A stretch of DNA of 64,000 nucleotides from contig CM033399.1 of assembly GCA_019426215.1 (NCBI GenBank), forward strand, positions 36,341,022 through 36,405,021, in the 5' to 3' direction. Below are positions 32,068-43,923 of the stretch, in pieces. Under the pieces are notes generated by a model. It made no database searches, had not been told where the DNA came from, and saw only the letters and a program-made list of their open reading frames with translations. How positions within the stretch are numbered: position 1 is the stretch's first letter; the number at the start of each line of letters is the position of its first letter. The translations under genes and the position numbers were made by a program. Origin of the DNA: Buddleja alternifolia (lineage: Eukaryota; Streptophyta; Magnoliopsida; Lamiales; Scrophulariaceae).

Positions 32068-32180
32068 ACGTACTAGAATTAACAGCCTAGGGTTTAAATT
32101 TTAGGAGACGTCTTACAGCTATATCTAAGGGTAAGCACGAGAGCTTAGATTAGCTTTGAGAGATTTTATCGAGTGGGAGC

Positions 32181-32650
32181 TATGGCTGTTGATGAGCTAA
32201 AAGTTAGGATTAATAGGTTCAACGGTAGAGATTTTGGATTTTGGAAGATGTAGATAGAGGATTATCTATATCAGAAAAAGCTAAATGAACCATTGATGGG
32301 AAAGAAGCCAACGAAGATGACAGATGAAGATTGGGCATTACTAGATCGACAAGCTTTGGGTGTGATTTGGTTGACGCTAGAGAGGAATGTTGCTTTCAAC
32401 CTTATCAAGGAGAATACTACAGCGGGTCTGATGGAAGCGCTATCAAATATGTATGAGAAGCCATCCATCTCGAACAAGGTATATTTGATGCGTAGATTAT
32501 TTTATTTGAGGATGGGTGAAGGTGGATCTGTGGCGGATTGCATCAACAAATTCGATAGAAATCACGTTCGATGATGAGATCCAAGCCTTGATCCTATTTT
32601 CATCCTTGCCTGATAGTTGGAGTGCAATTGTGACTGCAGTAGTTCTTTCG
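32181..32650 (+). pseudogene. Broken gag of the Tnt1-like element
   Basis: It starts MAVDELKVRINRFNGRDFGF, then TAG at 32251-32253 replaces a residue before IEDYLYQKKL. The frame continues through DEDWALLDRQALGV and KPSISNKVYLMRRLFYLRMG (to about 32570), then shifts near 32565 into SSLPDSWSAIV. These are motifs of the Tnt1/Melmoth-type Gag (UBN2 domain). It cannot give a full-length product. Confidence 0.85.
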
Positions 32651-33235
32651 GGGATAAGACTTTGAAGCTTCAAGAAACCCGAGAAATGATTCTGATCGAG
32701 GAGATTAGTAGGAGAGACTATGGGAAACTTATGGCAGGAGCCTTAAGTGTCGGTGGAAGAAGCAGTCAACACAATCACTGGGGAAAACGCAAGGAGGACG
32801 TGGAATGTTTTAATTGTGATGACGGAGCATCATGGTGATGCTTTGGTTTGTTGTACCGAGGATTCAAAGGATACTTGAATTTTGGACTCAGGTGCATCCT
32901 ATCACTCTACATCGGGGGAAAAACTATTGGCCAACTTTGTTTTCGGTGAGTTTGAGAGGGTTTATCTAGGTGGAGACGAAACCTTGAACACAGTAGGTAA
33001 GGGTGATATTGACATCAAGGGTGCCAATGGAGTGCAACTCAGATTGTGGGAGGTGAAACATGTTTTGGGTCTTAGAAGAAACCTTATATCCGTGGGTTAG
33101 TTAGACCGAGAGGGATATACCACGATATTCAGTGGTGGATCTTGGGTGATCACCAAAGAGAATAAAGTAGTGGCAAGTGGTTTGAGAAAGGGAACATTTT
33201 ACACGTTGGAACAGAAGAGAGAGTCCATTAAGTAG
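32650..33235 (+). pseudogene. Broken Gag C-terminus and protease of the Tnt1-like element
   Basis: A partial zinc knuckle (VECFNCDD) without its His/Cys half is followed by a frame break. Then comes the protease active site LDSGASYHST (about 32880), the stretch VKHVLGLRRNLISVG, a TAG, and DREGYTTIFSGGSW. The sequence stops resembling pol at about 33235, where the deletion junction to the 3' end must lie. Confidence 0.82.
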
Positions 33236-33406
33236 GGGTCACTGGTGCTGGACGAATTGATGGGGCATGGAGATGCCTCAATTGATCTCCATTGAGTTTT
33301 GGAGATGTTCCAACTAGATCGGTTTTTTTTTCACTTAGGAGATGTGAAAAAGGTTTTGTTTCAAGTTTGAGTTCGGGTTATTTTAATCAGTCTCCAAGTG
33401 GGAGAT

Positions 33407-34044
33407 TGATGGGATTTTGTAAAGTCGGACCAAAATGGATGAAGAGAAGGAGTCAAGATAGAGCTAAGACAGATTGAGGTTGACCGGGGTCACCAAAGGA
33501 GTCGAAAAAGAGCCTTAGAGCAGCAAGCACAAATCAAACTCGCGCTGTAGCCCTAAAAATGGCGCTAGACTGCGAGTGAAGATGGGGCTGGAGCCACAAG
33601 AAGTGGCGCTGGAGAGCCAGCTAGTCGAGACTTGACATCTTGCGCTGGAGCATGCGGTTCCGCTCGCCCCAGCGCGAGCAAGTTTGATGAAGGCGTGTTT
33701 TTGATGGGATTTTCAAGGCTTTGGTGGATTTTGGCATGTTTCTTAGTCCTAATTTGATTGAAATTATTTCCTAATTGTTTGGGATTCATTCCCTAGTATG
33801 TTAGGATTATTTTTCCTAGTTCGATTAGGGTTTTGACTTCACTTAGTCTATAAATATTAGAATCCACTCTTGTAAACATTGAATCACTTTGTTAAGTTTG
33901 AATAAAAGATCTAGTTGGAGGTGGTTTTTTTCCTTGATTGGGTTTTCACCAGAAATTCTTTGTCTTCTTTATTGCTTTTGATTTCCCTTCGTTTCTTATA
34001 TTTTTCCCTAAGTATTTCACCATTGAAAGCCTTGATTCCTAACA
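33407..34044 (+). repeat. 3' LTR of the Tnt1-like element
   Basis: 638 bp, starting tgatgggattttgtaaagtc and ending ttgattcctaaca. It carries about 25 extra bases after ctaagacag relative to the 5' LTR and lacks the 36-bp tandem copy. Confidence 0.88.
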
Positions 34045-34256
34045 GTTCCCTTGTAGCAGTTAGCAATTCATCCTTATGTTTTGGCATCCCTAACAATTAT
34101 ATATTTTTAGAATTATTTTGTCACTTTATTTCTTGTAGTGAATACAATGAAGTTATATATTGAAACTAAGATTTTATCAAACTTGAATTTAAGGAGATCA
34201 CAGTAGCACAGATGTTGCTGTAATGAAATAAACTTAAGAACAGAGTTGGTTGCAAA

Positions 34257-36269
34257 TTACATAACCAGCTGCAAAGGTCTACTAAGAGTGGGAATCAGAT
34301 GCAAGTCGTGTTTCCGTCTAATTGTCCCCCCAAAGGCCTCTGTCATGTCAAGTCGTTCGTTTTTGATCCCGTTAGGCATTTTCCAATCAAAATGATATAG
34401 AAGCATAGCAAGAGGGAACTCAACATTTGCTAAGCCAAAAGTCATCCCGGGGCATATCCTCCTCCCAACACCAAAAGGTATATATTCAAGATTATTCCCC
34501 AAATAATCAATTGAACTGCCAAGAAATCTCTCTGGTATAAATTTATCCGCGTCGTTCCAATACTTGAGGTCTCTTCCTATCGCCCATGCGTTGATTATGA
34601 CTCTGGTTTTCGCGGGTATTTCATATCCACTAATTTCACATCTTTCGCTGCTTTGTCTAGGGATTAAGAGTGGCGCAGGTATGTGTAATCTCAAAGTCTC
34701 TTTGATCACTAATTTGAGGTACTTGAGCTCATGGAAGTCTGCTTCATTCACATATCCCTTTCCATCAAAAACATGTCTCACTTCATCTTGTGCTCTTTTC
34801 AGTACTGTAGTAGAATTATTTAACATTTCTGACATTGCCCACTCTAAAACAGTTGCCGATGTCTCTGCTCCAGCAGAAAATAAATCCTGAATCAGGAAAC
34901 AGCCAAGTGACATGATTTCAGAAGTACCTCCATAGCTAGTTAAGGTATGGCAAATTATATAGTACTAATATACAGGGGATTAAACAAAATATTATCACTT
35001 TTTTATTTTCTAAACTTGACTAGTAAATCTAAGGATTTTTTACACCCTCCGCACTCATTCCTCAAAAAATCTCAGAAATTTGAATTTTCGACCAATTTCA
35101 TTCTAAAATTTGAATTCTCAAGCCATTTCTTTTTAATCTTTTTTGGTCAATTTATAAAAGTTGCAACCGAATAAATAGATCTTAAAAAAATTGCAAAAAA
35201 TCCAAAGTAATTACAAATCTGTTTGCAAAAATTTGTGCTTATAAAGAAGTGCTGAATTTTAGAAAAAGTTGTAAAAGTGGAAGAAAAATTAAATTTGAGT
35301 TTGTTTGCAAAACGTTGCTACAAAATGAAGAAGCTGGTAGAAGTAACCATATACAATGCTTTTACTTTTAGTTTATTTTTATCTTTTTTTTCCCCAAAAA
35401 AGCAGAAGGATAATAAGTGAAACCGAACAACAAAAAATAACTTATGTTCAGCAAAAAGTCCAGAAACATTTTTTTTTTCAGTTTTCCCAAACAGGGCTGG
35501 AGAATGAAACTTGAAAATAGAAGTTTGTGGAAGAAGCAAACATACCCATAGTACTGATTTAATATTGTCAGTAGTTAGGGGGAGTTCCACCCCATCTTCT
35601 TGATATTTCAGGAGAACATCCGCCAAATCATCTGTTGTATCACTTGCGCCATCATCATCATTTCTGTGTTCATCGATGATGCTATCGAGTATCCAGTCTG
35701 CCTTTTGGTGCATCCTTTCTATCTTGAACCCACTGATCAGATGAAGGAACTTATAAGAAGGATAGAGATCACAAATACTTAAGCCTGAAGCCAACTTGAT
35801 CATTTCTTTGATTATGGATGTGACTGTTCATGGTTTTCTTACCAAGGGAAGCTCTGGTGGTAACGTCGTAGGCAGACACGAAAATTCTTTCTGACAAATT
35901 GATTGGTAATCCTTCATTTGAAGCAATCCATTTTGCCAGATTATAATTCTCCTCTTCTCTTATACATCGGAAGGATTGCACGCGTCTCACACTCAAAACC
36001 TCTAATATGCAAATTTTTCGAAGGTTTCTCCAGTGATCACCATATGGAGCGAAGGCAATGTCGGTATAATTGTAAGTCATGACCTTTACTGAAAGCATCG
36101 GAAGCCTATTGGCGAAGTTAACGTCATGTGTTTTCAATATTTGTTTTGCAGCTTCGGCAGAGGAAACTATAAGAAAAGGAACTTCACCAAGTTGGAGGTG
36201 CATCAATGGTCCATATTTATCGACCAAGTCTCTGAAAACAGAACTGAGGGCATATTGTATTTTAATCAA
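34257..36269 (-). pseudogene. CYP71-clan cytochrome P450 pseudogene (no N-terminus, frameshift)
   Basis: Exon 2 (34886-34257, 209 codons plus stop) is intact, with I-helix SAGAETS, ExxR ETLR, PERF (IPERF), and heme loop FGVGRRICPG. Exon 1 runs from about 36250 to 35546 and joins exon 2 in phase 0 (NIKSVLW then DLFSAGAETS). It has two defects. The reading frame shifts at about 35815-35835, between ASLGKK and IIKEMIKLASG, where several bases seem lost. The first 60-odd residues, including the membrane anchor and PPGP hinge, are absent; homology starts at SVFRDLVDKYGPLMHLQLGE. The intron is 0.66 kb. It is a tandem-duplicate relic of a gene related to the intact P450 on the same strand, not a direct copy since the sequences differ throughout. 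It is unlikely to give an active enzyme. Confidence 0.88.
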
Positions 36270-36415
36270 TAAAAAATTGACACATCCAATTATTATCTAA
36301 GTCAAGTGCCATCCTACTTTGATTCAGCAAACAACTTAATTGGGGTTCAAAGTGGAGACACATCAATGATCTTGAGAAGAAATATGTTACAGTTGCTTTA
36401 GAGAATAGAAAAGGC

Positions 36416-36418
<3 letters not shown>

Positions 36419-36462
<44 letters not shown>
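36419..36462. repeat. (GA)n microsatellite
   Basis: About 22 uninterrupted GA units, just beyond the 5' end of the P450 pseudogene. Confidence 0.95.
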
Positions 36463-36465
<3 letters not shown>

Positions 36466-36479
36466 ACTACATGACACGC

Positions 36480-38200
36480 TAAAAGCTAACGTGCTATGAT
36501 AGCAAGTGCACTAGTCGTGTGTAGTAGTAAGTGTGGACGAAAAGTCTGGGTTGTCGAACCACGGAGACTTGAATTCTAGTTTATGATTTTATACAAAGAA
36601 CAACTATAATAAAAGTAACTTGAATGTAAAAACGTGTACAATAAGAACAAGGTTATGCAAATGAATTAAAACCAATTGTAAAGGGAGACTAAGGCACATG
36701 CTAGGTCCAAATTGATCAAATATACTTATAAAGGCTCTTTTTGTAGAATTACTCTTATATTGTTATGGTGAAACTCCTAAGGTAGAGAATAACCGATGTC
36801 TCGCGTATAAACTCCTATACTTAGATCGTGATTTCCCAAATATCCCTATCCGGAAATCTAACCACTAAACATGCATTAATGTACTAGAGTTCACTCGATT
36901 TGAATCGAACGACTTCACCCGGGAATCTTTACCTATGTCTAGGGCAATTCCTCATTAGTTGCGGGTCATGATGTGAATTTCTTGCATCCTAAGTCAATTT
37001 TCTCCCGAAATATTAACCTAGGCATATGATTCTAACATATAGTGATCAAGTATATGCAAGATAGACAAAAACACAATTCACATCACATAACAATATAAGA
37101 ACAACCTCAACAATCATCTATTATAAGCATATATCACAATTTGGCCTTACATGGCCCTAGTCTTACAAGATTGGCTCATCATCAATGGTTTAAAAGAATC
37201 TAATGTTGTCATATACATAATCATGAACATAAGAATGCAATGAAAAGCAATTAAAAACTCCCTCAAGTGTGATTGATGATGATCTTTAATGGTGATGGAT
37301 GAAGAATGAAAAATCCTCTCTCCTCCTCCAAGCTTGATGATGAATCCTATTCCAAAAACTCTCTTTCTCTCCCTCCTTATGATCGGTCCCCTTCCTCCCC
37401 TATTTCCTTCATAACTCTCTCCACAGACCTCCGATTTGGATGATTCAAGCTGCCAAGTGAAGCTAACACAGAGATAAACAACTTTATTGAAGGAGACGTC
37501 CTCAAATTCGAACTCGAAATATGCATAAATTCTGTATTTGCGTGCGTTATTCCTCTATTGTAGTGATTTTCCACCTTTACTCGATAAGCACACAAATTAA
37601 ACGCAAATGTGGTATAAACCATGCATAAACCAATATAAATCCAATAAATATGAGGCTCTAAAATATGTAAATTCACACCCTATCACTACACAAATATAAA
37701 ATTTGGGAGCCAAAATGAAGATACAATTGCAAGGACATAAAGAAGTCAAAGAAAAAAGAAGAGGAGAGCATATGATCCATTAAAAATAAACAAGAGACGG
37801 AATAAATGAAGTATGAATTTGCATAAAAATTTATTTATTTAAAAACATTATTATCCAGATTTCAATTTTCAAAAAATGTAATTCTTTTACGTATTAATTT
37901 AGTCTTTCGTGTCAATCAATTTTTACTTTTTCAAATAACCTTAATTTATTGAATAAATGAATTTTTTAAAATTGAACAATACATATATATATATATATCA
38001 CTTTAACAAGATCATATAATTCTAGTGCAGCGCACATGTTATTTACTAGCATAACAAAATATTTGAATTCGGGTTGTTGGACTACCATATATAAAACAAC
38101 AACTCCGATAGACCGGCGTTATATAATGGAGAAACTTTTCATCCACCAAAAACCAAAATCCTCTTCATCCGAATTCCTGTTAGTGTTTGCTTTAATAACT
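36480..38200. other. Gene-free stretch, probably retroelement-derived
   Basis: The phrase gtcgaaccacggagacttga and the following sequence resemble non-coding parts of plant LTR-type repeats. No LTR pair, ORF or target duplication was found here. From about 37700 it is ordinary AT-rich sequence with a short TA repeat at 37982-37998. Confidence 0.35.
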
Positions 38201-38203
38201 ATT

Positions 38204-39411
38204 GGGGAAAATTTCAATATTCGTCCCTCACTTATATACCAATTTTGTGTGGTCCTCTAGATTTCGTACTCGTCTAATTGACCCCTAAGTTATCTCGATT
38301 TCATCAATTTTGGCTCCTCCGTCAACTCCCCCGTCCAATAGTTAACATAGGGCCAAGTTTCCCTCCAAAATTTATGATTTTGGCGCTAAAAACTCGAAAT
38401 TTTTAGGTTCTTTTTCCAGCACAAGAGCACCCTAAACACAGTTAATGGGAGTAAAATGAAAAAGGTCAATAACAATTGATTCTGTGAACTCACTCCTACT
38501 TGAAAAAGTGAAAGGGCAAATGTATATGCCATGGAAACTTTGTAAAAAGTAAGTAACCCAGAAGTACCCCGGTGCGCTGAACAAAAATCACATTAATTGC
38601 GTAACAAGTTCTGACAATAGAGATAACCAACAATACAAGGTGAATTGCGTAATTAAGTAACGTATCAACCAGTTTTAGTGAAGTTATGCAACTGATATAC
38701 ATAAAAGATTCTCTATATCCAAAAAAATCCTACCTAAATATTGCATTGGGTGTGCAATATTTAGGTGGTCATTCTTTGGGTTCAGTTTCAACTTCTGAAT
38801 ACAAAGAACATAGGAACACTAAATAAGTATGTTATCGAAAAACACAGGAGATAAAGACGACGCATTACCATGATTCACACATTTACTCTCAATCACGTAC
38901 TTCCTGAGCTAAATGTATCAATCATCACATTAATCAGCACATTATAGATATTTAAACCCAACCAATCGCAACCACCATCTCACATCTACTAAATCAGTCA
39001 TACACTAACTACAAGTTTTGACATAGCAATGAATTGAAATGATATAAAAACTAGAAGAATGAAGAAAAATGAGCTCATGAATTATTGAAAGAAGAAAGAA
39101 TTTGAGGTTGAAAATGATGAGTAGCTCATTTTTTTGTATTTAGAGTTGCTCTTATGTTGGAGAAGATGTGGATTTTTTGGAGTAAAATCTGATATTAAAG
39201 AAAAAGAAGCTAAAATTCGAGTTTTTGGCGTCAAAATCATGAGTTTTGGAGGGAAAATTGGCCCTCCATTAACTATTGGACGGAGGAGTTGACGGAGGGA
39301 CCAAAATTGATGCAATCGAGATAACTTAAAGGTCAATTAGATGGGTGCGAAATCTGGAGAATCAAAACCGAAATTGGTGTATTGGTGAGGTATGAAAATT
39401 GAAATTGTCCC
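38204..39411. mobile_element. Long-TIR non-autonomous DNA transposon (about 1.2 kb)
   Basis: The left arm (38204-38405) and right arm (39205-39411) are inverted copies. They pair through aattttggctcctccgtcaa, tccaatagttaacatagggc, and the aaaatttatgattttggcgc segment. The ends are ggg(g/a)(a/c)aa(a)tttcaat. The middle has no transposase or other credible ORF. A clear target duplication was not seen. Confidence 0.78.
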
Positions 39412-40227
39412 TAATTACTGCCAAGAAAACAATATAATTGTTAGAAAAATAATAGGGCAAATTACAATTTACTATCCTGAACTATTACTTTTGTCGCAAA
39501 CACATCCTTGAACTATCACACGTACTAAATTAATCCCTCATTTTAACTTCCGTTATGTCATTCGATAATTTACATTTATACCCTGTACATATGTAATGAT
39601 ATACCGAATATACATCTAATAATGTAGTTGTACTTTTCTAATAAATTGTGGGGAGCTGTTAAAGACACTCCAACTCTCTTTTGATTTTATCAATTAGACC
39701 AAAATGTCCTTAATTGTGAAATACAAAATTGTTGAAAACAAATATATCATCTCTATTAAGGATTTTAATGAAATATTACTGTAGTATCTTCCATTTTTTT
39801 TTACTCAAGTAGATGACAGATGTAAAATGTCGTGATAAAGAATATATAATCAACTAACAATATCATCAATATGATTAAATTTTAGTAATATTTTAAACTA
39901 TTATAAAACCAAATAACATATCAAGCAACACATTGAACAAAACCCTAACTTTTGTTTTTAAGAATCAACAAAATTTAAATGCAAAAAGAAAAAGAAACAA
40001 TAAATAAAATCAATTGCATTCAAAGTCAATACACCTCGAACTCGAGTTCTTTGTCGAGTTGTGTTCGAACTTTTTAGCAGAGATATCATGAGTCTGCTCG
40101 CTATCTTTATAAATTTTAAAATATTTTAGATTTTAATTAGATTACATATTTATATTAATAATAGCTATGTTATTTTATACAGATCGAGCTCGATCTCTTA
40201 AAACTAGACTCGTCAAGCTCGACATGG

Positions 40228-41060
40228 TATACTTGAGCTCGAGGTTGAGCCAGTAAATTTTATCCAAACTCGACTCGACTCGGATCGTTTATACCTCTAA
40301 ACAATAGGTCGATTGCGTGAATGATTATACTCTAAAATTTCCTCAAAGTTTTAGCATATACAAACTTTAATGTCTCATCTAACTCCACCGAATCACGTTT
40401 ACTGATTCTTTGGTCATTGTTAAAATCCATTAAGAACCACGAATGCAACAATGTTTGATGGTTCTTTCTTTAAAATTTGGAAAAACTGAAGAAATTTTAT
40501 TTTGCCCTAACTTTCTTTGGAACGAAGATTAAATTCTTTTTGGTATGATGAAAGGCTCCTAACACATGAGAGTACATGTGGGAGGATAATTGTTTCTTGC
40601 AAACTTTTAGGGAAAAATTCATTTCTGGTCCCATAGGAGTTCGTCCAAAACACTTTTAGAACCATAGGATACTTTTTGACACTTTTGGTCCTATTAGACT
40701 CAAAATGTGACACTTTTGGTCCCGAAAGTTAAAAAATTGACGGAAAATGGCAAGTGTTTTGGACGGTTGGGGACCAAAAATGAATTTAATTTAAAACTTT
40801 TATTTTATATTCCACTCGTTCTAATAGAGTGTGTGTCCCACGGTGGTATCTTTCGTCCAAAAACATACAATTGGGACCAAAAGTATCACATTTTGAGTCC
40901 ATTGGGACCAAATGTGTTAAAAAAATTCCTATTGGATTAAAAGCATTATATTTTGGTCGAATTCTTATGGGACCAAAAGTGATATTTTCCCCAAACTTTT
41001 ATATTTTTTGGCATTAAGGTTATGTATGTCCTTTTGATAAAATGAAAAGGGAGTTGGAGT
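40228..41060 (+). repeat. Direct repeat copy A (441 bp plus a 392-bp insertion)
   Basis: It starts gtatacttgagctcgagg and ends agggagttggagt. Similarity to copy B (41821-42262) is high over the whole length apart from the MITE insertion at 40610-40992. Confidence 0.88.
40610..40992. mobile_element. MULE-type MITE (383 bp) with exact 9-bp duplication
   Basis: Flanking duplications aaactttta are identical (40601-40609 and 40993-41001). The ends gggaaaaattcatttctggt and the reverse complement of accaaaagtgatattttcccc form inverted repeats. Copy B at 42200 has the unoccupied site (gcaatcttttatatttt), confirming both borders. Confidence 0.92.
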
Positions 41061-41094
41061 ACCTATAGAAAAAGTTGGAGTGCTTTTAAGAACT

Positions 41095-41360
41095 CTTTTA
41101 TCTTTTTCAAATCGATTATTGATATATGATGTAAGATACTTTTTGGGGTACAATTTGTCGTGATAAACGTTAGTTACGTAAATTTCATCAATTGCGTTTA
41201 TTATCTTCCAAAACTAAAACAAGTTATAAAAACTTTATAAGTTGAAAAGTGACATAAAACATTTTCTAATGCAAAACGTTGACAAATTGTAGTTTACAGT
41301 AATATTACTATGTTGACATTAGATGAGGGAGTAGTGTACAAGAAATGGAAACAAAATGTA
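41095..41360. repeat. Inverted repeat arm 1 (partner 43305-43590)
   Basis: Phrases such as acaatttgtcgtgataaacg, aaaagtgacataaaacattt and gttgacattagatgaggga recur as reverse complements in 43305-43590. The two arms, 2 kb apart, may be ends of one decayed DNA transposon. Confidence 0.7.
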
Positions 41361-41820
41361 GGGGTTACTTAATGAGGGTTGACTTAATGGTATATTTTCA
41401 GAATTTACATAACATATACGTAGGGGTTTTACACATGTAGGGGCAAAAATAAAATAAAATAAAAAATAGAAAAGCTTAACAAATAAATATGATTTTTTTT
41501 TTTGGAAAGTTTTCATAATGTGTTTAATAAATGTAAAAAATTTCATATCTAAAAAGTTTAATAAATATGATTTCCATTTGCCTCAGACTAAAGAAACGTT
41601 AGTTTTTATTATGGGACCAAATGTAAGAATTTTGACTAATCTCGAGATTAAATGTGAGACAAACCACAAGTGCGGGCTCAAAAGTGCACAGTGGTACACT
41701 TATGGGATGGAAAATACAATTCCCCCTACCCACCCCCCAAAAAATAACTTTTACAACCCTAGACACTAAACGGTAATCAAAAAGCGACTTTTCTTTCAAG
41801 TTCAACTGAAATAAAAGAGG

Positions 41821-42262
41821 GTATACTTGAGCTCGAGCTCGAGCCATTAAATTTTATCCAAACTCGACTCGATTCGGATCGTTTACACCTCTAACCAATA
41901 GGTCGATTGCGTGATTGATAATACTTTAAAATTTCCTCAAAGTTTTAGCATTTTCAAACTTTAATGCCTCATCCAACTCCACCGAATCATGTTTACTGAT
42001 TCTTTGGTCATTGTTAAAAGCCATTAAGAACCACAAATGCAACAAATGTTTGATGGTTCTTTCTTTAAAATTTGGAAAAACTGTATAAATTTTGTTTCGC
42101 CCTAACTTTCTTTGGAACGAAGATTAAATTCTTTTTGGTACGATGAAAGGCTCACAATACATGAGAGTACATGAGGGAGGATAATTGTTTCTTGCAATCT
42201 TTTATATTTTTTGGCATTAAGGTTATTTTTGTCCTTTTGATAAAGTGAAAGGGAGTTGGAGT
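41821..42262 (+). repeat. Direct repeat copy B (442 bp), empty-site allele
   Basis: Same sequence as copy A without the MITE; differences are scattered substitutions. No ORF. Confidence 0.88.
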
Positions 42263-43304
42263 GTCATTATATATTCATAAATTCTTTTATTATATACATT
42301 AGACAAACTTTACACAATATAATAATTTGCAACATTTCTAGCACTAGCATTAAATTAATTTGGTAGCAACATATCATATTAATGTTTGACAAAATTTAAA
42401 TCATGCATTGTCATAAAATAAATTATCCAAATTAATTTATCTTTTATGTATATCTTGACAACACTCAATATATATATATATATATATATATGCACCTTTA
42501 ATAAACTAATTTATTATAGTATATGTCTGAATTAATATAATTCAGACACGCCATATTCTGACAACTTATATATGTATTTTTAATACTCTAGTTTACTACA
42601 ATATGTTTGAATTAATTTCAACGTAGATTGTACTAGATTAAGGTATTAAATATACATATATATATATATATATATATTTCTAAATATACATAAAAGATCT
42701 ATCTGGAATAATTTAATTTTGTGGAGATTGATTAGTTGAATATTGTCAAATATTAGTATGATATGTTGTTATCAAATTAATTTAATTGTTGTACTAAAGA
42801 TACTTTTAATTGTTAAGTAATTAATATTGATGTAGTGGGTATATTTAACTAATGTATGTAAAAAAAATTGTTAAAAAGAAAAAAATGGAGGGGGAAATGA
42901 AAAAATAAGAAGAAAAATAATGGTTAGGGTTAATTAAGGTAATTCTATAATACAGAAGGGGATTAGTGTAATTTTTTGACAATTCAGATGGGGTGTTTGT
43001 TACGCGGGCTATAATTCAGGGGTAAAATGTATTTGCCCAAAACATAACTCAAGTAATGTAATCAAATAGAGCGTGAGGTTTTCTTTGTACTTTGATTTTA
43101 TTGAGGAAATACTTAAAAAAATTCGGTCTTCCCTTCAAATTGTATTTTCTACTCTCTTCATTGAAATTTTGCCTATATGCCTATAAGATTCTTGATCGTA
43201 TTACTCATTTAGTTGCATTTGATCATGGATTAGTTGTTTGATTTAGGCAGTAATAAAACATTTTATATCATAAGATTATACACGTTAATTTCCCTTCTGC
43301 TAGC
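42263..43304. other. Gene-free AT-rich stretch
   Basis: It includes TA microsatellites at about 42471-42491 and 42655-42675. No coding sequence. Confidence 0.5.
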
Positions 43305-43590
43305 CAGATTTATTACTAGAGCCATTTCTGTTTCTTGTACACTTCTCCCTCATCTAATGTCAACATAATATTATTAGTGTGATTTACTACATGTCAACGT
43401 TGTGTATTAGAAAATGTTTTATGTCACTTTTTAACTCATAAAATCTTTATAACTTTTTTCAGTTTTCAAACAAAATAAATGAAGTTGATGAGATTTACGT
43501 AACTGACGTTTATCACGACAAATTGTACCCAGAAAAAAGATATCCTAGACCATATATCAATAACCGATTTTAAAAAGATAAATAGGCTCA
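43305..43590. repeat. Inverted repeat arm 2 (partner 41095-41360)
   Basis: Reverse-complement partner of the arm at 41095-41360, for example tccctcatctaatgtcaaca and cgtttatcacgacaaattgt. Confidence 0.7.
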
Positions 43591-43686
43591 ACAAACATAT
43601 AACATTTTTCTAGCTATATATATAATTATCATTGTCTACAATCGATGAAATATAAAATGGTTGAATAATCCGAGGTTTGTTGAAGG

Positions 43687-43916
43687 TGTTGATTATCCGA
43701 GAGCATGATATCTGGAGAGAGAAAATGAATATTGCTGTGTATTTGTGAAATGAATCTCAAGTCTTTATTTACACTGTTCAAGACTATTTATAGTCTTGCT
43801 AATTACATAATAGGAAAGTGTACTTAGCTTACTTATTAAGCTAACAAAATATCTAAGCTAACAAACTAAATAACTAATTCTGGTAATTACAAAAATGCCC
43901 CTAGCATATTTTAATA
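43687..43916 (-). repeat. 3' LTR of the old copia element
   Basis: 230 bp; differs from the other LTR by several substitutions and an extra 16 bases (aaatatctaagctaac). Confidence 0.9.
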
Positions 43917-43923
43917 TCCTCCC

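Larger units (their letters stand above)
31411..34044 (+). mobile_element. Internally deleted Tnt1-like copia element (non-autonomous remnant)
   Basis: LTRs lie at 31411-32067 and 33407-34044, with TSD gttcc on both sides (31406-31410 and 34045-34049). A polypurine tract, aagtgggagat, precedes the 3' LTR. The internal 1.3 kb retains only a broken gag and the protease region; integrase, RT and RNase H are missing. The LTRs differ by many substitutions and small indels, so this insertion is older than the element at 21396-26365. Confidence 0.9.
39455..43038. mobile_element. Possible large non-autonomous TIR element enclosing nested repeats
   Basis: The left end gggcaaattacaatttacta and the reverse complement of the right end, gggcaaatacattttacccc, agree for roughly 30 bp including ctgaa(c/t)tat. 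The 3.6 kb between them holds the direct repeats at 40228-41060 and 41821-42262 and other insertions. No transposase. The end similarity is short, so the pairing may be two independent elements. Confidence 0.35.

Noticed and set aside
36262..36477. Ser/Leu-repeat ORF as P450 N-terminus
   Set aside because: It is the translated (GA)n microsatellite and carries no P450 hinge or anchor motif.
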